This document shows, piece after piece, positions 9,237 through 17,776 of a stretch of 64,000 nt of DNA (positions are counted from its first letter, which is position 1; each line of letters opens with the position of its first letter). Made by a program: the position numbers and the translations under genes. Source of the stretch: Alphaproteobacteria bacterium (GTDB taxonomy: Bacteria > Pseudomonadota > Alphaproteobacteria > Caulobacterales > Maricaulaceae); assembly GCA_024278855.1 (NCBI GenBank), contig JAJRSJ010000077.1, positions 1-64,000 of the forward strand, in the 5' to 3' direction. The notes beneath the pieces are model-generated. The model was given only the letters and a program-made list of their open reading frames with translations, was not told the DNA's origin and ran no database searches.

Positions 9237-9650
9237 CTAGCCTGCAATGGCAAAGGCGAGAATGATGGAGCCGGCAATTTTGAACGCCGCCAAAACGGTT
9301 GCAGCTGCCACCTCACCTTCCTCGATGCGTTGGGGTATCCCCGTCAATATTATATCCGCAAGCCGGAATAAAAACAATTGTAACAAGACGCTGACACTGC
9401 CCCAAACCAATACATCAACAAGCCCCATTTTGTTTACAAGGCAAGCGGCAAGCGGCAAAGCCAGTCCGACAATTAAAGCGCTAAACGAAATAGCTGCCGC
9501 AATATTGCCTTCGCGAACAAGGGCAAGTTCCTTGTGGGGTGTGAGCTTCACATAAATCGTCAGGCCAACGACATAGATGGCGGTGACCACTGCTAGGTAA
9601 TAAATTAAATTAGGAAAACCACTAGCCAAGCTTTCAAGTGACGGATGCAT
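9237..9650 (-). CDS. DUF350 family inner-membrane protein
   Basis: The 137-residue protein is almost entirely hydrophobic, with four predicted membrane helices in the two-repeat DUF350 (YjfL-like) pattern: an amphipathic N-terminus, EGNIAAAISFSALIVGLALPLA, and a second half with RIEEGEVAAATVLAAFKIAGSI. The paired acidic-residue-plus-small-residue helices in both halves indicate internal duplication. Function is not established for the family; it is often associated with stress or envelope operons. Here it is co-transcribed with a membrane-anchored protease, suggesting an envelope role. Confidence 0.85.
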   Translation of the reverse strand: MHPSLESLASGFPNLIYYLAVVTAIYVVGLTIYVKLTPHKELALVREGNIAAAISFSALIVGLALPLAACLVNKMGLVDVLVWGSVSVLLQLFLFRLADIILTGIPQRIEEGEVAAATVLAAFKIAGSIILAFAIAG

Positions 9651-9723
9651 ATATTACCTCTTGTTTTTGTTCTTGGCCCCACGCTCTTGTGCAGGGCGCA
9701 GACAAATATTTCAAGGAAAATTA

Positions 9724-10848
9724 TTATGTCGGTGTGTTTTGTCGCGCCATTTTTCGCCGCTCGCTCGCCCGCATTTTTTCGCTTTCGCTTTTAAGCTGGC
9801 CACAAGCGGCGAGAATATCGCGGCCTCTGGGCGTGCGGATGGGTGAAGCATAGCCAGCGGCGTTTATTTTATCGGCGAAGCGTTCAATAGTTTCCCAGCT
9901 TGAACATTCATAATTGCTGCCCGGCCAGGGGTTGAACGGTATGAGATTGACCTTGGCCGGAATACCCCTCAGCAGATTGATTAATTGGACGGCATGTTTT
10001 GGGCTGTCATTGATGCCCTTGAGCATAACATATTCAAAGGTGATGCGCCGGGAATTGGACAGACCCGGATAAGCCCGACACGCCGCCATCAATTCGGCGA
10101 GCGGGTATTTTTTGTTAATAGCCATGATTTGTGAGCGCAACTCGTCATTGGCCGCGTGTAAGGATATGGCCAACATGGCTCTGGTGCGCTCCCCGGCGGG
10201 CACAATCTGCGGCACAACACCGGATGTGGACAGGGTGATGCGGCGGCGACCAAAGCTAAGACCTTCAGGATCGCATATTATATCTAGCGCCCTCGCCACA
10301 TTATCGGTGTTATAGAGCGGCTCGCCCATGCCCATAAATACGATATTGGTCAGCTTGCGCCCCGCTTCACTGCTGGGCCATTCGTCCAAATCGTCCTTGG
10401 CGACCATGACTTGCAGCGCTATTTCGGCGGCGGTCAAGTTGCGCACCAAGCGCTGGCGGCCCGTATGGCAAAATGTACAGGTTAGCGTACAACCAACTTG
10501 TGAAGACACGCACAATGCCCCGGTTTTGGACACGGCGGGGATAAATACGCTTTCCACCTCAATGCCCGGTGCCATACGGATCAGATATTTGCGTGTGCCG
10601 TCAACACTGATTTGGCGTTCGACAATTTCGGGCCGCTCAAGGGAAAACGCGGCCGCAAGTTCCGCCCGCAAACCCTTGGCGATATTGGTCATCACGTCCC
10701 AATCCGTTGCCCCGTAATTGTAAATCCAGCGAAAAATCTGTCCGGCCCGCATCCGCACTTGTTTAGGCGCAATACCGAAATTTGCCAATGCCTCAGCGAT
10801 TTCGGCCCGGTCAAGTCCGGGTAAGTTGATTTTGGCTTTGATACTCAC
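9724..10848 (-). CDS. rlmN: Dual-specificity 23S rRNA A2503/tRNA A37 C2-methyltransferase
   Basis: RlmN is a radical-SAM enzyme that methylates C2 of A2503 in 23S rRNA and A37 in some tRNAs. The 4Fe-4S motif CxxxCxxC is Cys120, Cys124, Cys127. The methyl-carrying Cys pair is Cys113 ([10 protein letters not shown]) and Cys349 (DILAACGQL), as expected for RlmN. The 374-residue length is typical. The start is GTG at 10848, with GAGGAG upstream. The basic C-terminal tail extends past the catalytic cysteine. It is cytosolic and appears as a single cistron between the DUF350 gene and the paa-linked TetR gene. Confidence 0.97.
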   Translation of the reverse strand: MSIKAKINLPGLDRAEIAEALANFGIAPKQVRMRAGQIFRWIYNYGATDWDVMTNIAKGLRAELAAAFSLERPEIVERQISVDGTRKYLIRMAPGIEVESVFIPAVSKTGALCVSSQVGCTLTCTFCHTGRQRLVRNLTAAEIALQVMVAKDDLDEWPSSEAGRKLTNIVFMGMGEPLYNTDNVARALDIICDPEGLSFGRRRITLSTSGVVPQIVPAGERTRAMLAISLHAANDELRSQIMAINKKYPLAELMAACRAYPGLSNSRRITFEYVMLKGINDSPKHAVQLINLLRGIPAKVNLIPFNPWPGSNYECSSWETIERFADKINAAGYASPIRTPRGRDILAACGQLKSESEKMRASERRKMARQNTPT

Positions 10849-10891
10849 GGGGCTCCTCTAGCACATCTTACCCATCTGACCAGACAAAACC

Positions 10892-11479
10892 TCAGGCCGA
10901 AAACCCGTCCAGGAATGTCGCACATAACTGCTTGGCATAATTTTCCACCGATAGGCCGCCCTTGGCACTATACCATGTATGTGTCCAATTGATCATGCCA
11001 ACAAACATCATGGCTGTCGGAAAGTACATCTGTTTCTGTAAGGCCGGGTTTATTTCTAACAAGCTAGGATACAGGCTTTCAATTGTGCGGCGAATTAACA
11101 GACTGACCTCTGTGTTTTGCGCGGGCGATAGGGCATCAAGCTCCCCAAGTATAAGCGTATGCTGATCGCGGTATTTTACATTTATGCCGAGCAATGTGCG
11201 GGCATAGTTTTCCAATCGTTGCCGCGCAACCACCTCTTTATTGCCGATAATGGGCAGGATTTCAGCTTGTAAAAACAAAGCGTGGTCTTTGATAATTTCG
11301 TAGAGCAATTGGTTTTTGGACGGGAAATAATAATACAAACGTGATTTTACCGTATGACAAGCGCCGGCAATATCAACAATAGACGTGCCGTGATAACCTT
11401 TGTTGGCGAACAGAGCGGCGGCGGCGGCTTTGATCCGCTCACGTTTGTCATGGTAATCTGGCGCTTGTAGTCTGGGCAT
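10892..11479 (-). CDS. TetR-family regulator, probable PaaR-like repressor of phenylacetate genes
   Basis: The 195-residue protein has a TetR N-terminal DNA-binding domain (roughly 10-57) with the motif ALFANKGYHGTSIVDIAGAC and the helix SRLYYYFPSKNQLL. The C-terminal all-helical ligand domain resembles the KstR2/PaaR type. ATG at 11479 lies one base after the paaJ stop (TGA-T-ATG), so it is the last cistron of paaG-paaJ-tetR. That linkage, and knowledge that TetR-type PaaR proteins respond to phenylacetyl-CoA in many bacteria, suggest it represses this locus. The effector assignment is inference. Confidence 0.82.
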   Translation of the reverse strand: MPRLQAPDYHDKRERIKAAAAALFANKGYHGTSIVDIAGACHTVKSRLYYYFPSKNQLLYEIIKDHALFLQAEILPIIGNKEVVARQRLENYARTLLGINVKYRDQHTLILGELDALSPAQNTEVSLLIRRTIESLYPSLLEINPALQKQMYFPTAMMFVGMINWTHTWYSAKGGLSVENYAKQLCATFLDGFSA

Positions 11480-11480
11480 A

Positions 11481-12683
11481 TCAAACTCGCTCGATAATAG
11501 TTGCGATGCCTTGGCCAACACCAATACACATAGAGATCAGGCCGTACCGTCCTCCAGTACGCTCCAATTGGTGCAAGCCAGCCTGTGCAATGCGCACACC
11601 GCTCATGCCGAGCGGGTGGCCCAGAGCAATTGCGCCGCCGCCCGGATTAATCCGCGCATCATCGCTAGCCAAACCAAGTTCGCCCATTACGGCAAGAGCT
11701 TGCGCTGCGAAAGCTTCGTTAAGTTCGATCACATCCATTTGTTCAAGAGACAGCCCGGTAAGCGCCAACACTTTGCGAACGGCAGGCACAGGCCCTATCC
11801 CCATAATACGTGGTTCCACACCTGCAACCGCAGCACCGACAATTCGGGCGCGCGGCGTTAGCTTATACCGTTTTGCTGCGTCCATTGATGCTACCAACAT
11901 GGCCGCCGCACCGTCATTTATGCCCGATGCATTTCCGGCTGTAACGCTGCCGCCGTCCCGAAAAGGTGCGCGGAGTTTTGCCAACACATCTGGCGGTGAC
12001 AAACGCAAATGTTCATCATGCTCAACGATGGTAATTGCACCTTTACGACCCGTAATTTCCACGGGGATAATTTCTTCGCCGAGCCTACCTGCCGCCTGCG
12101 CGGCCTTGGCTTTGGCTTGTGAGTTATAGGCAAATGCATCTTGGTCAGTCCGCGATATGTTAAATGTTTCCGCCAAATTTTCAGCAGTTTCCGGCATAGA
12201 CTCCGTGCCGTATTGTTTGGCCATAAGCTTATTGACAAAGCGCCACCCCATAGTGGTGTCGTAAAGCTCAGCATTGCGCGAATAGGCGCTGCCCGCCTTG
12301 GCCATCACGAACGGAGCCCGCGACATGCTCTCCACCCCCGCCGCTATCGCCAACTCGCCCTCACCGGATTTAATCAACCGTGCGGCTTGGACAATCGCGT
12401 CCAGACCAGAGCCGCATAACCGGTTTAATGTCACACCTGGAACCTCTATGGGCAAGCCCGCCAGCAATGTTGCCATGCGGGCAATATTGCGGTTATCCTC
12501 GCCGGCCTGATTGGCGCAACCCATAAATACATCATCAATTTTAGCCCAGTTCACATCTGGATTTCTGGCCATCAATGCACGCAAAGGAAGTGCCGCCAGA
12601 TCATCCGCCCGCACACTGGCCAATCCGCCGCCATACCGCCCGATAGGGGTACGAATAGCATCACAAATAAAAGCTTCGCTCAT
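11481..12683 (-). CDS. paaJ: 3-oxoadipyl-CoA / 3-oxo-5,6-dehydrosuberyl-CoA thiolase
   Basis: The 400-residue type II thiolase has nucleophilic Cys90 (NRLCGSG), His356 in GGAIALGHPLG and the acid/base Cys386 in SMCIGVGQG. In the phenylacetate pathway PaaJ carries out two thiolytic steps releasing acetyl-CoA and succinyl-CoA. Assignment to PaaJ rather than a general acetyl-CoA acetyltransferase rests on sequence flavour (MSEAFICDAIRTPIGRYGG start) and on neighbours paaG, paaI and paaZ. ATG at 12683 has AGGATA seven bases upstream; a longer frame exists but lacks support. It lies 14 bases after paaG. Confidence 0.9.
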   Translation of the reverse strand: MSEAFICDAIRTPIGRYGGGLASVRADDLAALPLRALMARNPDVNWAKIDDVFMGCANQAGEDNRNIARMATLLAGLPIEVPGVTLNRLCGSGLDAIVQAARLIKSGEGELAIAAGVESMSRAPFVMAKAGSAYSRNAELYDTTMGWRFVNKLMAKQYGTESMPETAENLAETFNISRTDQDAFAYNSQAKAKAAQAAGRLGEEIIPVEITGRKGAITIVEHDEHLRLSPPDVLAKLRAPFRDGGSVTAGNASGINDGAAAMLVASMDAAKRYKLTPRARIVGAAVAGVEPRIMGIGPVPAVRKVLALTGLSLEQMDVIELNEAFAAQALAVMGELGLASDDARINPGGGAIALGHPLGMSGVRIAQAGLHQLERTGGRYGLISMCIGVGQGIATIIERV

Positions 12684-12697
12684 AAATATATCCTGTT

Positions 12698-13513
12698 TTA
12701 TTGTCCCGTAAATTTTGGTGTACGCTTTTCCATAAATGCGCTGACCGCTTCGGCGTAATCGTCCGTGAAACCGCATTTTTGCATGGAGAGCCGCTCAAGT
12801 TCCAATTGTTGGTTTAGGCTATTTCCCAGAGATGCCCGCAATGCGGCCCGGTTAAGTGCTAGTCCTACGGGTGGTTTAGTCGCCAGATTTTGTGCCAACT
12901 TCATGGCCTCGTCCATCAAGACATCGCCCGCGCATACCTCCCAGATCAGGCCCCAGTCCTTGGCCTTTTCAGCTTTTAAAGGTGTCGCCAACAATGACAA
13001 CCCCAAAGCCCGCGCCAAACCAATATGGCGCGGCAGATGATACGTACCGCCGCTATCGGGCAATAGACCGATATTGGCAAATACTTCGACAAACTTTGCA
13101 CGCTCGGCCGCAATAACAATATCACAAGCCAGAGCAATATTTGCCCCCGCGCCCGCTGCCACCCCGTTTACGGCGCAAACGGTCGGGATTTTCGATTTGT
13201 GTAACCGTTTAATCAACGGGTTATAATATTTGCCGACCGTTTCGCCCAGGTCGGTTTTCTCGACGCTTTTTCCGTTCTTGGGGCGCGTATTACGGTCGCC
13301 TAAATCCTGACCGGCGCAAAATCCGCGCCCAGATCCAGTCAAAAGTAAACAGCGCAAACTGTCGTCCTTATCAATTATGTTCAAGGTCAATACCAAAGCT
13401 TTGTGCATCTCGTCGGTAAATGCGTTGAGCTTGTCGGGACGGTTCAAGGTGACGATGGCTACGCCGCCGCACTTTTCATACAAGATCGTTGGCTGGTTCG
13501 GTGATTGTCCCAT
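12698..13513 (-). CDS. paaG: Ring-1,2-epoxyphenylacetyl-CoA isomerase / enoyl-CoA hydratase
   Basis: The 271-residue crotonase-fold protein has the oxyanion-hole segments RGFCAGQDLGDR and VNGVAAGAGANIALACD, plus DSGGTYHLPRHIG. The DLGDR stretch and ADSGGT-like loop are the PaaG style, where the enzyme converts the ring-epoxide of phenylacetyl-CoA to oxepin-CoA and also isomerises a later intermediate. A generic enoyl-CoA hydratase is the alternative, but the paa neighbours favour PaaG. ATG at 13513 is chosen; an upstream extension to 13579 would overlap the paaI promoter region. It is the first gene of the minus-strand paa operon. Confidence 0.88.
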   Translation of the reverse strand: MGQSPNQPTILYEKCGGVAIVTLNRPDKLNAFTDEMHKALVLTLNIIDKDDSLRCLLLTGSGRGFCAGQDLGDRNTRPKNGKSVEKTDLGETVGKYYNPLIKRLHKSKIPTVCAVNGVAAGAGANIALACDIVIAAERAKFVEVFANIGLLPDSGGTYHLPRHIGLARALGLSLLATPLKAEKAKDWGLIWEVCAGDVLMDEAMKLAQNLATKPPVGLALNRAALRASLGNSLNQQLELERLSMQKCGFTDDYAEAVSAFMEKRTPKFTGQ

Positions 13514-13595
13514 AGCTTGGTTCCACTTCTTTACATTATGTGTTTGAGGGGTTATGGCAATATTTGACCGATCAATCAATTATAAAAGGCGCACC

Positions 13596-14021
13596 GTGAA
13601 TAAGGCAGAACTCGCACACTTAGCCGTAACGAAAATGCTGTCAGGCGACGAAGCATCTCGCCGCCTGGGTATGAAATTACAAAGCGTAAGCCCCGGCGGT
13701 GCAACACTCACCATGTCCATAGGCAAAGAAATGGTCAATGGTCACAATATCGTCCACGGCGGCATTGTGTTTAGCCTCGCTGATACGGCATTCGCCTGTG
13801 CATGTAATTCCCATAATATTGTCAATGTCGCACAAACCTGCACCATAAATTGTACCCGCCCGGCTTTGTTGGGTGATGTCTTAAGCGCAACAGCGGTTGA
13901 GGTTACACGCGGGCGGCGCAGCGGGGTTTATGATGTGCGGGTGGAAAACGCAGACGGAAAATTGGTAGCCCTGTTTCGCGGGCTATGTGCAAATTTAAAC
14001 AAACCAGTGGTGGAGATATAA
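13596..14021 (+). CDS. paaI: Hydroxyphenylacetyl-CoA thioesterase
   Basis: The hotdog-fold thioesterase (141 residues from GTG 13596) contains the PaaI signature NIVHGGIVFSLADTAFACACN, including the catalytic Asp of LADTAFA and the HGG turn. PaaI hydrolyses dead-end phenylacetate-pathway CoA esters to free CoA. The GTG at 13596 (AAAGG upstream) gives a typical PaaI N-terminus; an in-frame ATG at 13554 would add 14 unconserved residues overlapping the divergent promoter. It ends immediately before the paaZ ATG (stop TAA then ATG), so the two are tightly coupled. Confidence 0.92.
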   Translation: MNKAELAHLAVTKMLSGDEASRRLGMKLQSVSPGGATLTMSIGKEMVNGHNIVHGGIVFSLADTAFACACNSHNIVNVAQTCTINCTRPALLGDVLSATAVEVTRGRRSGVYDVRVENADGKLVALFRGLCANLNKPVVEI

Positions 14022-16037
14022 ATGTTATTAGAGAACTATGCCTTAGGAAAATGGCAGGCAGGCACGTCGGGACTGCGGGATTTACGGGATTCCGTGACCG
14101 GAAAAACCATCGCCACAACCTCATCCGCCGGGCTTAACTTCGAGGCCATGCTCGATTATGCTCGCACGGTCGGCGGGCCAAATTTGCGTAAATACGGTTT
14201 TCATGACCGCGCCTATATGCTGAAAGCCCTGGCCCAATATTTGATGGGCCGCAAGGAGGAGCTTTATGAATTATCCTATTCCACCGGGGCGACCCGCACT
14301 GATAGTTGGATTGATATTGAGGGCGGGTTTGGCACTTTGTTCGCAGTTTCGGGCATAACCCGGCGCAATATGCCGGACGGACAAGTTTATGTGGACGGCG
14401 GGCTTGAGGTCTTATCGCGCGGCGGTACATTTATGGGCCAACATATCGCATTACCACTGCAAGGCGCGGCTATTCACATCAATGCATATAATTTCCCCGT
14501 CTGGTGCGCGTTGGAAAAATTTGGCCCCGCATTTATCGCGGGTGTTCCCGTGATCATAAAACCGGCCAGTGACGGGTCTTATTTGACTGAAGCCATGGTT
14601 CGGATGATGATAGAATCCGACATATTACCAAAGGGCGCTGTGCAGCTTATTTGTGGCCGTACGGGAGATTTGCTCGACCATGTAACCTGTCAGGATGTTA
14701 TTTCGTTTACAGGTTCTGCCAGTACGGCGCAAATGCTTAGGGTTAAACTCAATATCATAGAAAACTCAACCCGGTTTATCGCTGAACAGGATAGCCTCAA
14801 TGGCTGCGTGCTAGGCTTAGACGCTGCACCCGGAACACCGGAATTTGATCTGTTTATCAAAGAGGTTGCCAATGAAATTTCGGTCAAGGCCGGGCAAAAA
14901 TGTACGGCCATTCGCCGGGCCATGGTGCCACAAACATTTATGGACGAGACCGTTGCGGCGCTTGGCAAACGGCTATCCAAAATCACAATTGGGAACCCCC
15001 GCGATAAAGCCACTCGCATGGGCGCTTTGGCCGGCCAAAGCCAACGGGCAGATGTGTTGGAAAAACTAAATATATTGCGCTCCGAAAACCCGGTGGTCAT
15101 TGGGAATGCAGAGCGGTTTGCCAATGATGATGGGGCTTTTATGGAGCCTATCGTCATGCGCTGTGACGACCCTTTGAAAAAAACCGATGTGCACCAAGTT
15201 GAAGCCTTTGGCCCAGTCAGTACTTTGATGGCTTACCGAGATACCGGCGAAGCTATTGCGCTGCTCAACAAAGGCGGTGGCTCTTTGGTGGCCTCCGTGT
15301 TCAGCTATGATAACGGTTTTACCCGGGATCTGGTGGTCGGCTCATCCGCCTATCACGGGCGTATGCTGATCGGCGACCGTGAAAGCGCCGGGGAAAGTAC
15401 GGGCCACGGCTCGCCCTTGCCACATCTTGTTCACGGCGGGCCGGGCCGGGCCGGCGGCGGCGAGGAAATGGGCGGGGTGCGCGGCGTCATGCATTATATG
15501 CAGCGCACGGCAATCCAAGGAAGTCCGGCGGTCATTGCTCATATTACGGGCGAATGGATACCGGGTGCCAAGTCCCGCAAGGTTAAAACCCACCCGTTTC
15601 GGCGGATTTATAAAGACCTTAATATCGGCGATCAGCTCCAAACTAAATCCCGCAAAGTTACCATTAAAGATATCGAACTGTTCGCCAATTCCACAGGCGA
15701 CACATTTTATGCCCATATGAACGCGCACGCCGCCAAAGCCAATCCGTTTTTTGAAGACCGGGTCGCTCACGGCTATTTGCTGTTATCATGGGCGGCGGGC
15801 CTGTTTGTCTCCCCCGACCCCGGCCCAGTACTCGCCAATACCGGACTTAACAATTTGGCCTTTATGACTCCGGTTTATTCAGGCGATGACATCAAAGTCA
15901 GGTTAACAGTCAGGCGAAAAAAACGCCGCACCGAAGATTACGGCGAAGTCGGTTGGGACGTGGAAATTACCAACCAAAAAGACGAAATTTGCGCCCGCTA
16001 TGAGTTATTGACCATGGTGGCATTTGCAGATGGGTAA
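14022..16037 (+). CDS. paaZ: Bifunctional oxepin-CoA hydrolase / 3-oxo-5,6-dehydrosuberyl-CoA semialdehyde dehydrogenase
   Basis: This is a two-domain fusion of 671 residues. Residues ~1-530 form an aldehyde dehydrogenase with catalytic Glu255 (FIAEQDSLN) and nucleophile Cys294 (GQKCTAIRR); ~545-671 form a MaoC-type (R)-hydratase with STGDTFYAHMN and FFEDRVAHGYLLLS. Both activities are needed in phenylacetate degradation: ring opening of oxepin-CoA and oxidation of the resulting aldehyde before it cyclises. Key residues of both domains look intact. It follows paaI directly, while the paaABCDE monooxygenase and paaK ligase genes are not in this window. Confidence 0.95.
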   Translation: MLLENYALGKWQAGTSGLRDLRDSVTGKTIATTSSAGLNFEAMLDYARTVGGPNLRKYGFHDRAYMLKALAQYLMGRKEELYELSYSTGATRTDSWIDIEGGFGTLFAVSGITRRNMPDGQVYVDGGLEVLSRGGTFMGQHIALPLQGAAIHINAYNFPVWCALEKFGPAFIAGVPVIIKPASDGSYLTEAMVRMMIESDILPKGAVQLICGRTGDLLDHVTCQDVISFTGSASTAQMLRVKLNIIENSTRFIAEQDSLNGCVLGLDAAPGTPEFDLFIKEVANEISVKAGQKCTAIRRAMVPQTFMDETVAALGKRLSKITIGNPRDKATRMGALAGQSQRADVLEKLNILRSENPVVIGNAERFANDDGAFMEPIVMRCDDPLKKTDVHQVEAFGPVSTLMAYRDTGEAIALLNKGGGSLVASVFSYDNGFTRDLVVGSSAYHGRMLIGDRESAGESTGHGSPLPHLVHGGPGRAGGGEEMGGVRGVMHYMQRTAIQGSPAVIAHITGEWIPGAKSRKVKTHPFRRIYKDLNIGDQLQTKSRKVTIKDIELFANSTGDTFYAHMNAHAAKANPFFEDRVAHGYLLLSWAAGLFVSPDPGPVLANTGLNNLAFMTPVYSGDDIKVRLTVRRKKRRTEDYGEVGWDVEITNQKDEICARYELLTMVAFADG

Positions 16038-16081
16038 GTTATGTTGATGGTGGGCGCGTTTAAGTCATAAGGGCAATGTGA

Positions 16082-17137
16082 TTAACGCCTGCGTCTTGCC
16101 GCATAGCTCGACAGGGCGATGAGCAAACGTCCCAACAATGCTTCGGCGGGCGCACCTGTGGTTTTCATGTTTTTTTCGCACTCCAGGCTTTGGGCTACGG
16201 CGCGGGCTAATGCCGCTTCTGGCCAGATGCGCAGGGCCGTACCAAAAGCGGTTTTGCGCATGACAAAAACCGGCGGCCGCAGGTTTCGCATGGCTTCATC
16301 CATGCTGTTGCCCGCCGCCATAAGTGCGCTTGCCTGGTGAAGGCGCACACTATGCCTTTGCAAAGCGGCCAACACGGAATGGGGGTTGGTTTTGCCGGCC
16401 AAAGCCCTCTGCAAGGACGCGTCCATAGTTATAGCATTTCCGGCCATGGCGTCGAACACAATATCATCAAGCCCGGCGGCTCCAGCCCCTGCGGCCAAGA
16501 CTTTTATGTCGGCTAGCGTGACCTTGGCACCTTCTTCTTGGCCGTAACCTTTATACAGGGCCAATTTTTCGATCTCGGAGCGAGCCATGCGGCGGTCGCC
16601 CTCTAGCAAAGGCACAAATGCGTCCAGGGCATCTGGCGCGATAGAAATGCTTAAATCGCCCAATGTTTGGTGCACCATATTTGCTATATCGGCTTGGCTA
16701 TCTGCGTAGCACGCAATAGCCGCGAAATGCTTTGCCCCTTCAAAAGCTTTGCGTATTGCCGAGCGCGGCGTCATATCGCCTGCTTCGACAATCAATTTTG
16801 CGGCGCAGGTCTGGGGGCGGGCGTCCAGGGCTTTGATGGTTTTGGCAATAGAGGCCGCGCCTCTCTCGTGGGACAAGCGCAGGCGGATGAGCCGCGCATC
16901 ACCGAGCAAGCTTTGGGCGACCATTTCGTCGGCTAATCTGGCCGGGTCTCCGGTTAAGTCGTCGGCGGACAATACGGTTGTGGAAAACGGATCGTCCGGG
17001 TTTGGCGAGAATTTTTTGGCGACTGCCTCCGCTCGTTCTGCGCACAGGCCAGCGTCTGGACCAAACAGTAATACGCCAGGGCAATTCGCCGGCGGCGCAT
17101 TTAGCCAGGATCTGGCACGAGCTCCTGCGAGTTTCAT
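16082..17137 (-). CDS. holA: DNA polymerase III subunit delta
   Basis: HolA (delta) is the clamp-loader subunit that opens the beta clamp during DNA replication. The 351-residue protein shows the HolA family pattern: an early Rossmann-like start (GVLLFGPDAGLCAERAEAVAK), a middle domain with AFVPLLEGDRRMARSEIEKLALY, and a C-terminal helical collar domain ending in Arg-rich RRRR. The start ATG overlaps the lptE stop by four bases (ATGA), the usual lptE-holA coupling, downstream of leuS. Confidence 0.93.
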   Translation of the reverse strand: MKLAGARARSWLNAPPANCPGVLLFGPDAGLCAERAEAVAKKFSPNPDDPFSTTVLSADDLTGDPARLADEMVAQSLLGDARLIRLRLSHERGAASIAKTIKALDARPQTCAAKLIVEAGDMTPRSAIRKAFEGAKHFAAIACYADSQADIANMVHQTLGDLSISIAPDALDAFVPLLEGDRRMARSEIEKLALYKGYGQEEGAKVTLADIKVLAAGAGAAGLDDIVFDAMAGNAITMDASLQRALAGKTNPHSVLAALQRHSVRLHQASALMAAGNSMDEAMRNLRPPVFVMRKTAFGTALRIWPEAALARAVAQSLECEKNMKTTGAPAEALLGRLLIALSSYAARRRR

Positions 17138-17655
17138 TTGTTTTTGGTTTGGGGTTCCGCACTGGCTTGATATCCGGCCAGTCGGGCAATGATCCGGTCG
17201 GAAGCTTCGTCGGCTGCTTGCTCTTCGGCGTTGTTTTGCGCCGTTACCGTGCCGTAAGGATCACGCGGCGCACCAAATGTAGACACTGTCTGCACGTCGC
17301 CACGGTATACCACGTCGCCGGTTTTAGCCTCTATCAGTTCAAAACCGCTTTGCAGAACTAAATCATAGCGCGACGCCACATCATCAGCGCCAATGCCGAG
17401 ATTGCTGCGGCTCAATTCCGGTTTGATTTTTAAAATATAGGCGGCATTGCCGTTGTCCCCCATGCGCGTGCGCAAGGCTTGGGCTAGCAGGAAATCAACT
17501 TTGCCATTAGCTTGCATTTCAACCCGGATGTTTTTCAAAGCAATAGCACTGCCGCCAAAGCCGCCAAAAGCCTCAGGGGCGTGCATGGGTTTGAAACCAC
17601 ACGCGGTAAGAATAAGTGTGGTTGCCAATATTATTGCGGTGCGTAGTGATTTCAT
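17134..17655 (-). CDS. lptE: LPS-assembly lipoprotein LptE
   Basis: LptE plugs the LptD barrel and helps insert lipopolysaccharide into the outer membrane. The 173-residue product has a lipoprotein signal ending LILTAC (Cys19) and the GFKPMH motif right after the cysteine that is typical of alphaproteobacterial LptE. Similarity along the rest is diffuse, as usual for this family, so the gene order leuS-lptE-holA is a large part of the support. The 121-base gap upstream, to leuS, is strongly GC-rich without a clear terminator. Confidence 0.9.
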   Translation of the reverse strand: MKSLRTAIILATTLILTACGFKPMHAPEAFGGFGGSAIALKNIRVEMQANGKVDFLLAQALRTRMGDNGNAAYILKIKPELSRSNLGIGADDVASRYDLVLQSGFELIEAKTGDVVYRGDVQTVSTFGAPRDPYGTVTAQNNAEEQAADEASDRIIARLAGYQASAEPQTKNK

Positions 17656-17776
17656 AGCCGTCTCCTTTTTATATTGTTCACGGCAGTGCGCAAGAGCGCA
17701 CGCCTACGCGGGTGCGGCGCATGGGCGCCAACGGGCGCTTGCCCTTGCCTCGCTTCGCTCGGAACGCCATCTTCAC

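Noticed and set aside
13564-13575. TTGA-N4-TCAA inverted repeat upstream of paaI as a TetR-type operator
   Set aside because: The arms are only four bases and the match to known PaaR sites is weak; left as a possibility without a feature entry.
9724-16037. Complete phenylacetate pathway
   Set aside because: Only paaG, paaJ, paaI, paaZ and a regulator are present; the ring-oxygenase (paaABCDE) and paaK genes are not in this window, so completeness cannot be claimed.
17656-17776. GC-rich stretch between leuS and lptE as a terminator or REP element
   Set aside because: It has short symmetric runs but no stable hairpin with a T tract, and the order leuS-lptE-holA suggests read-through.
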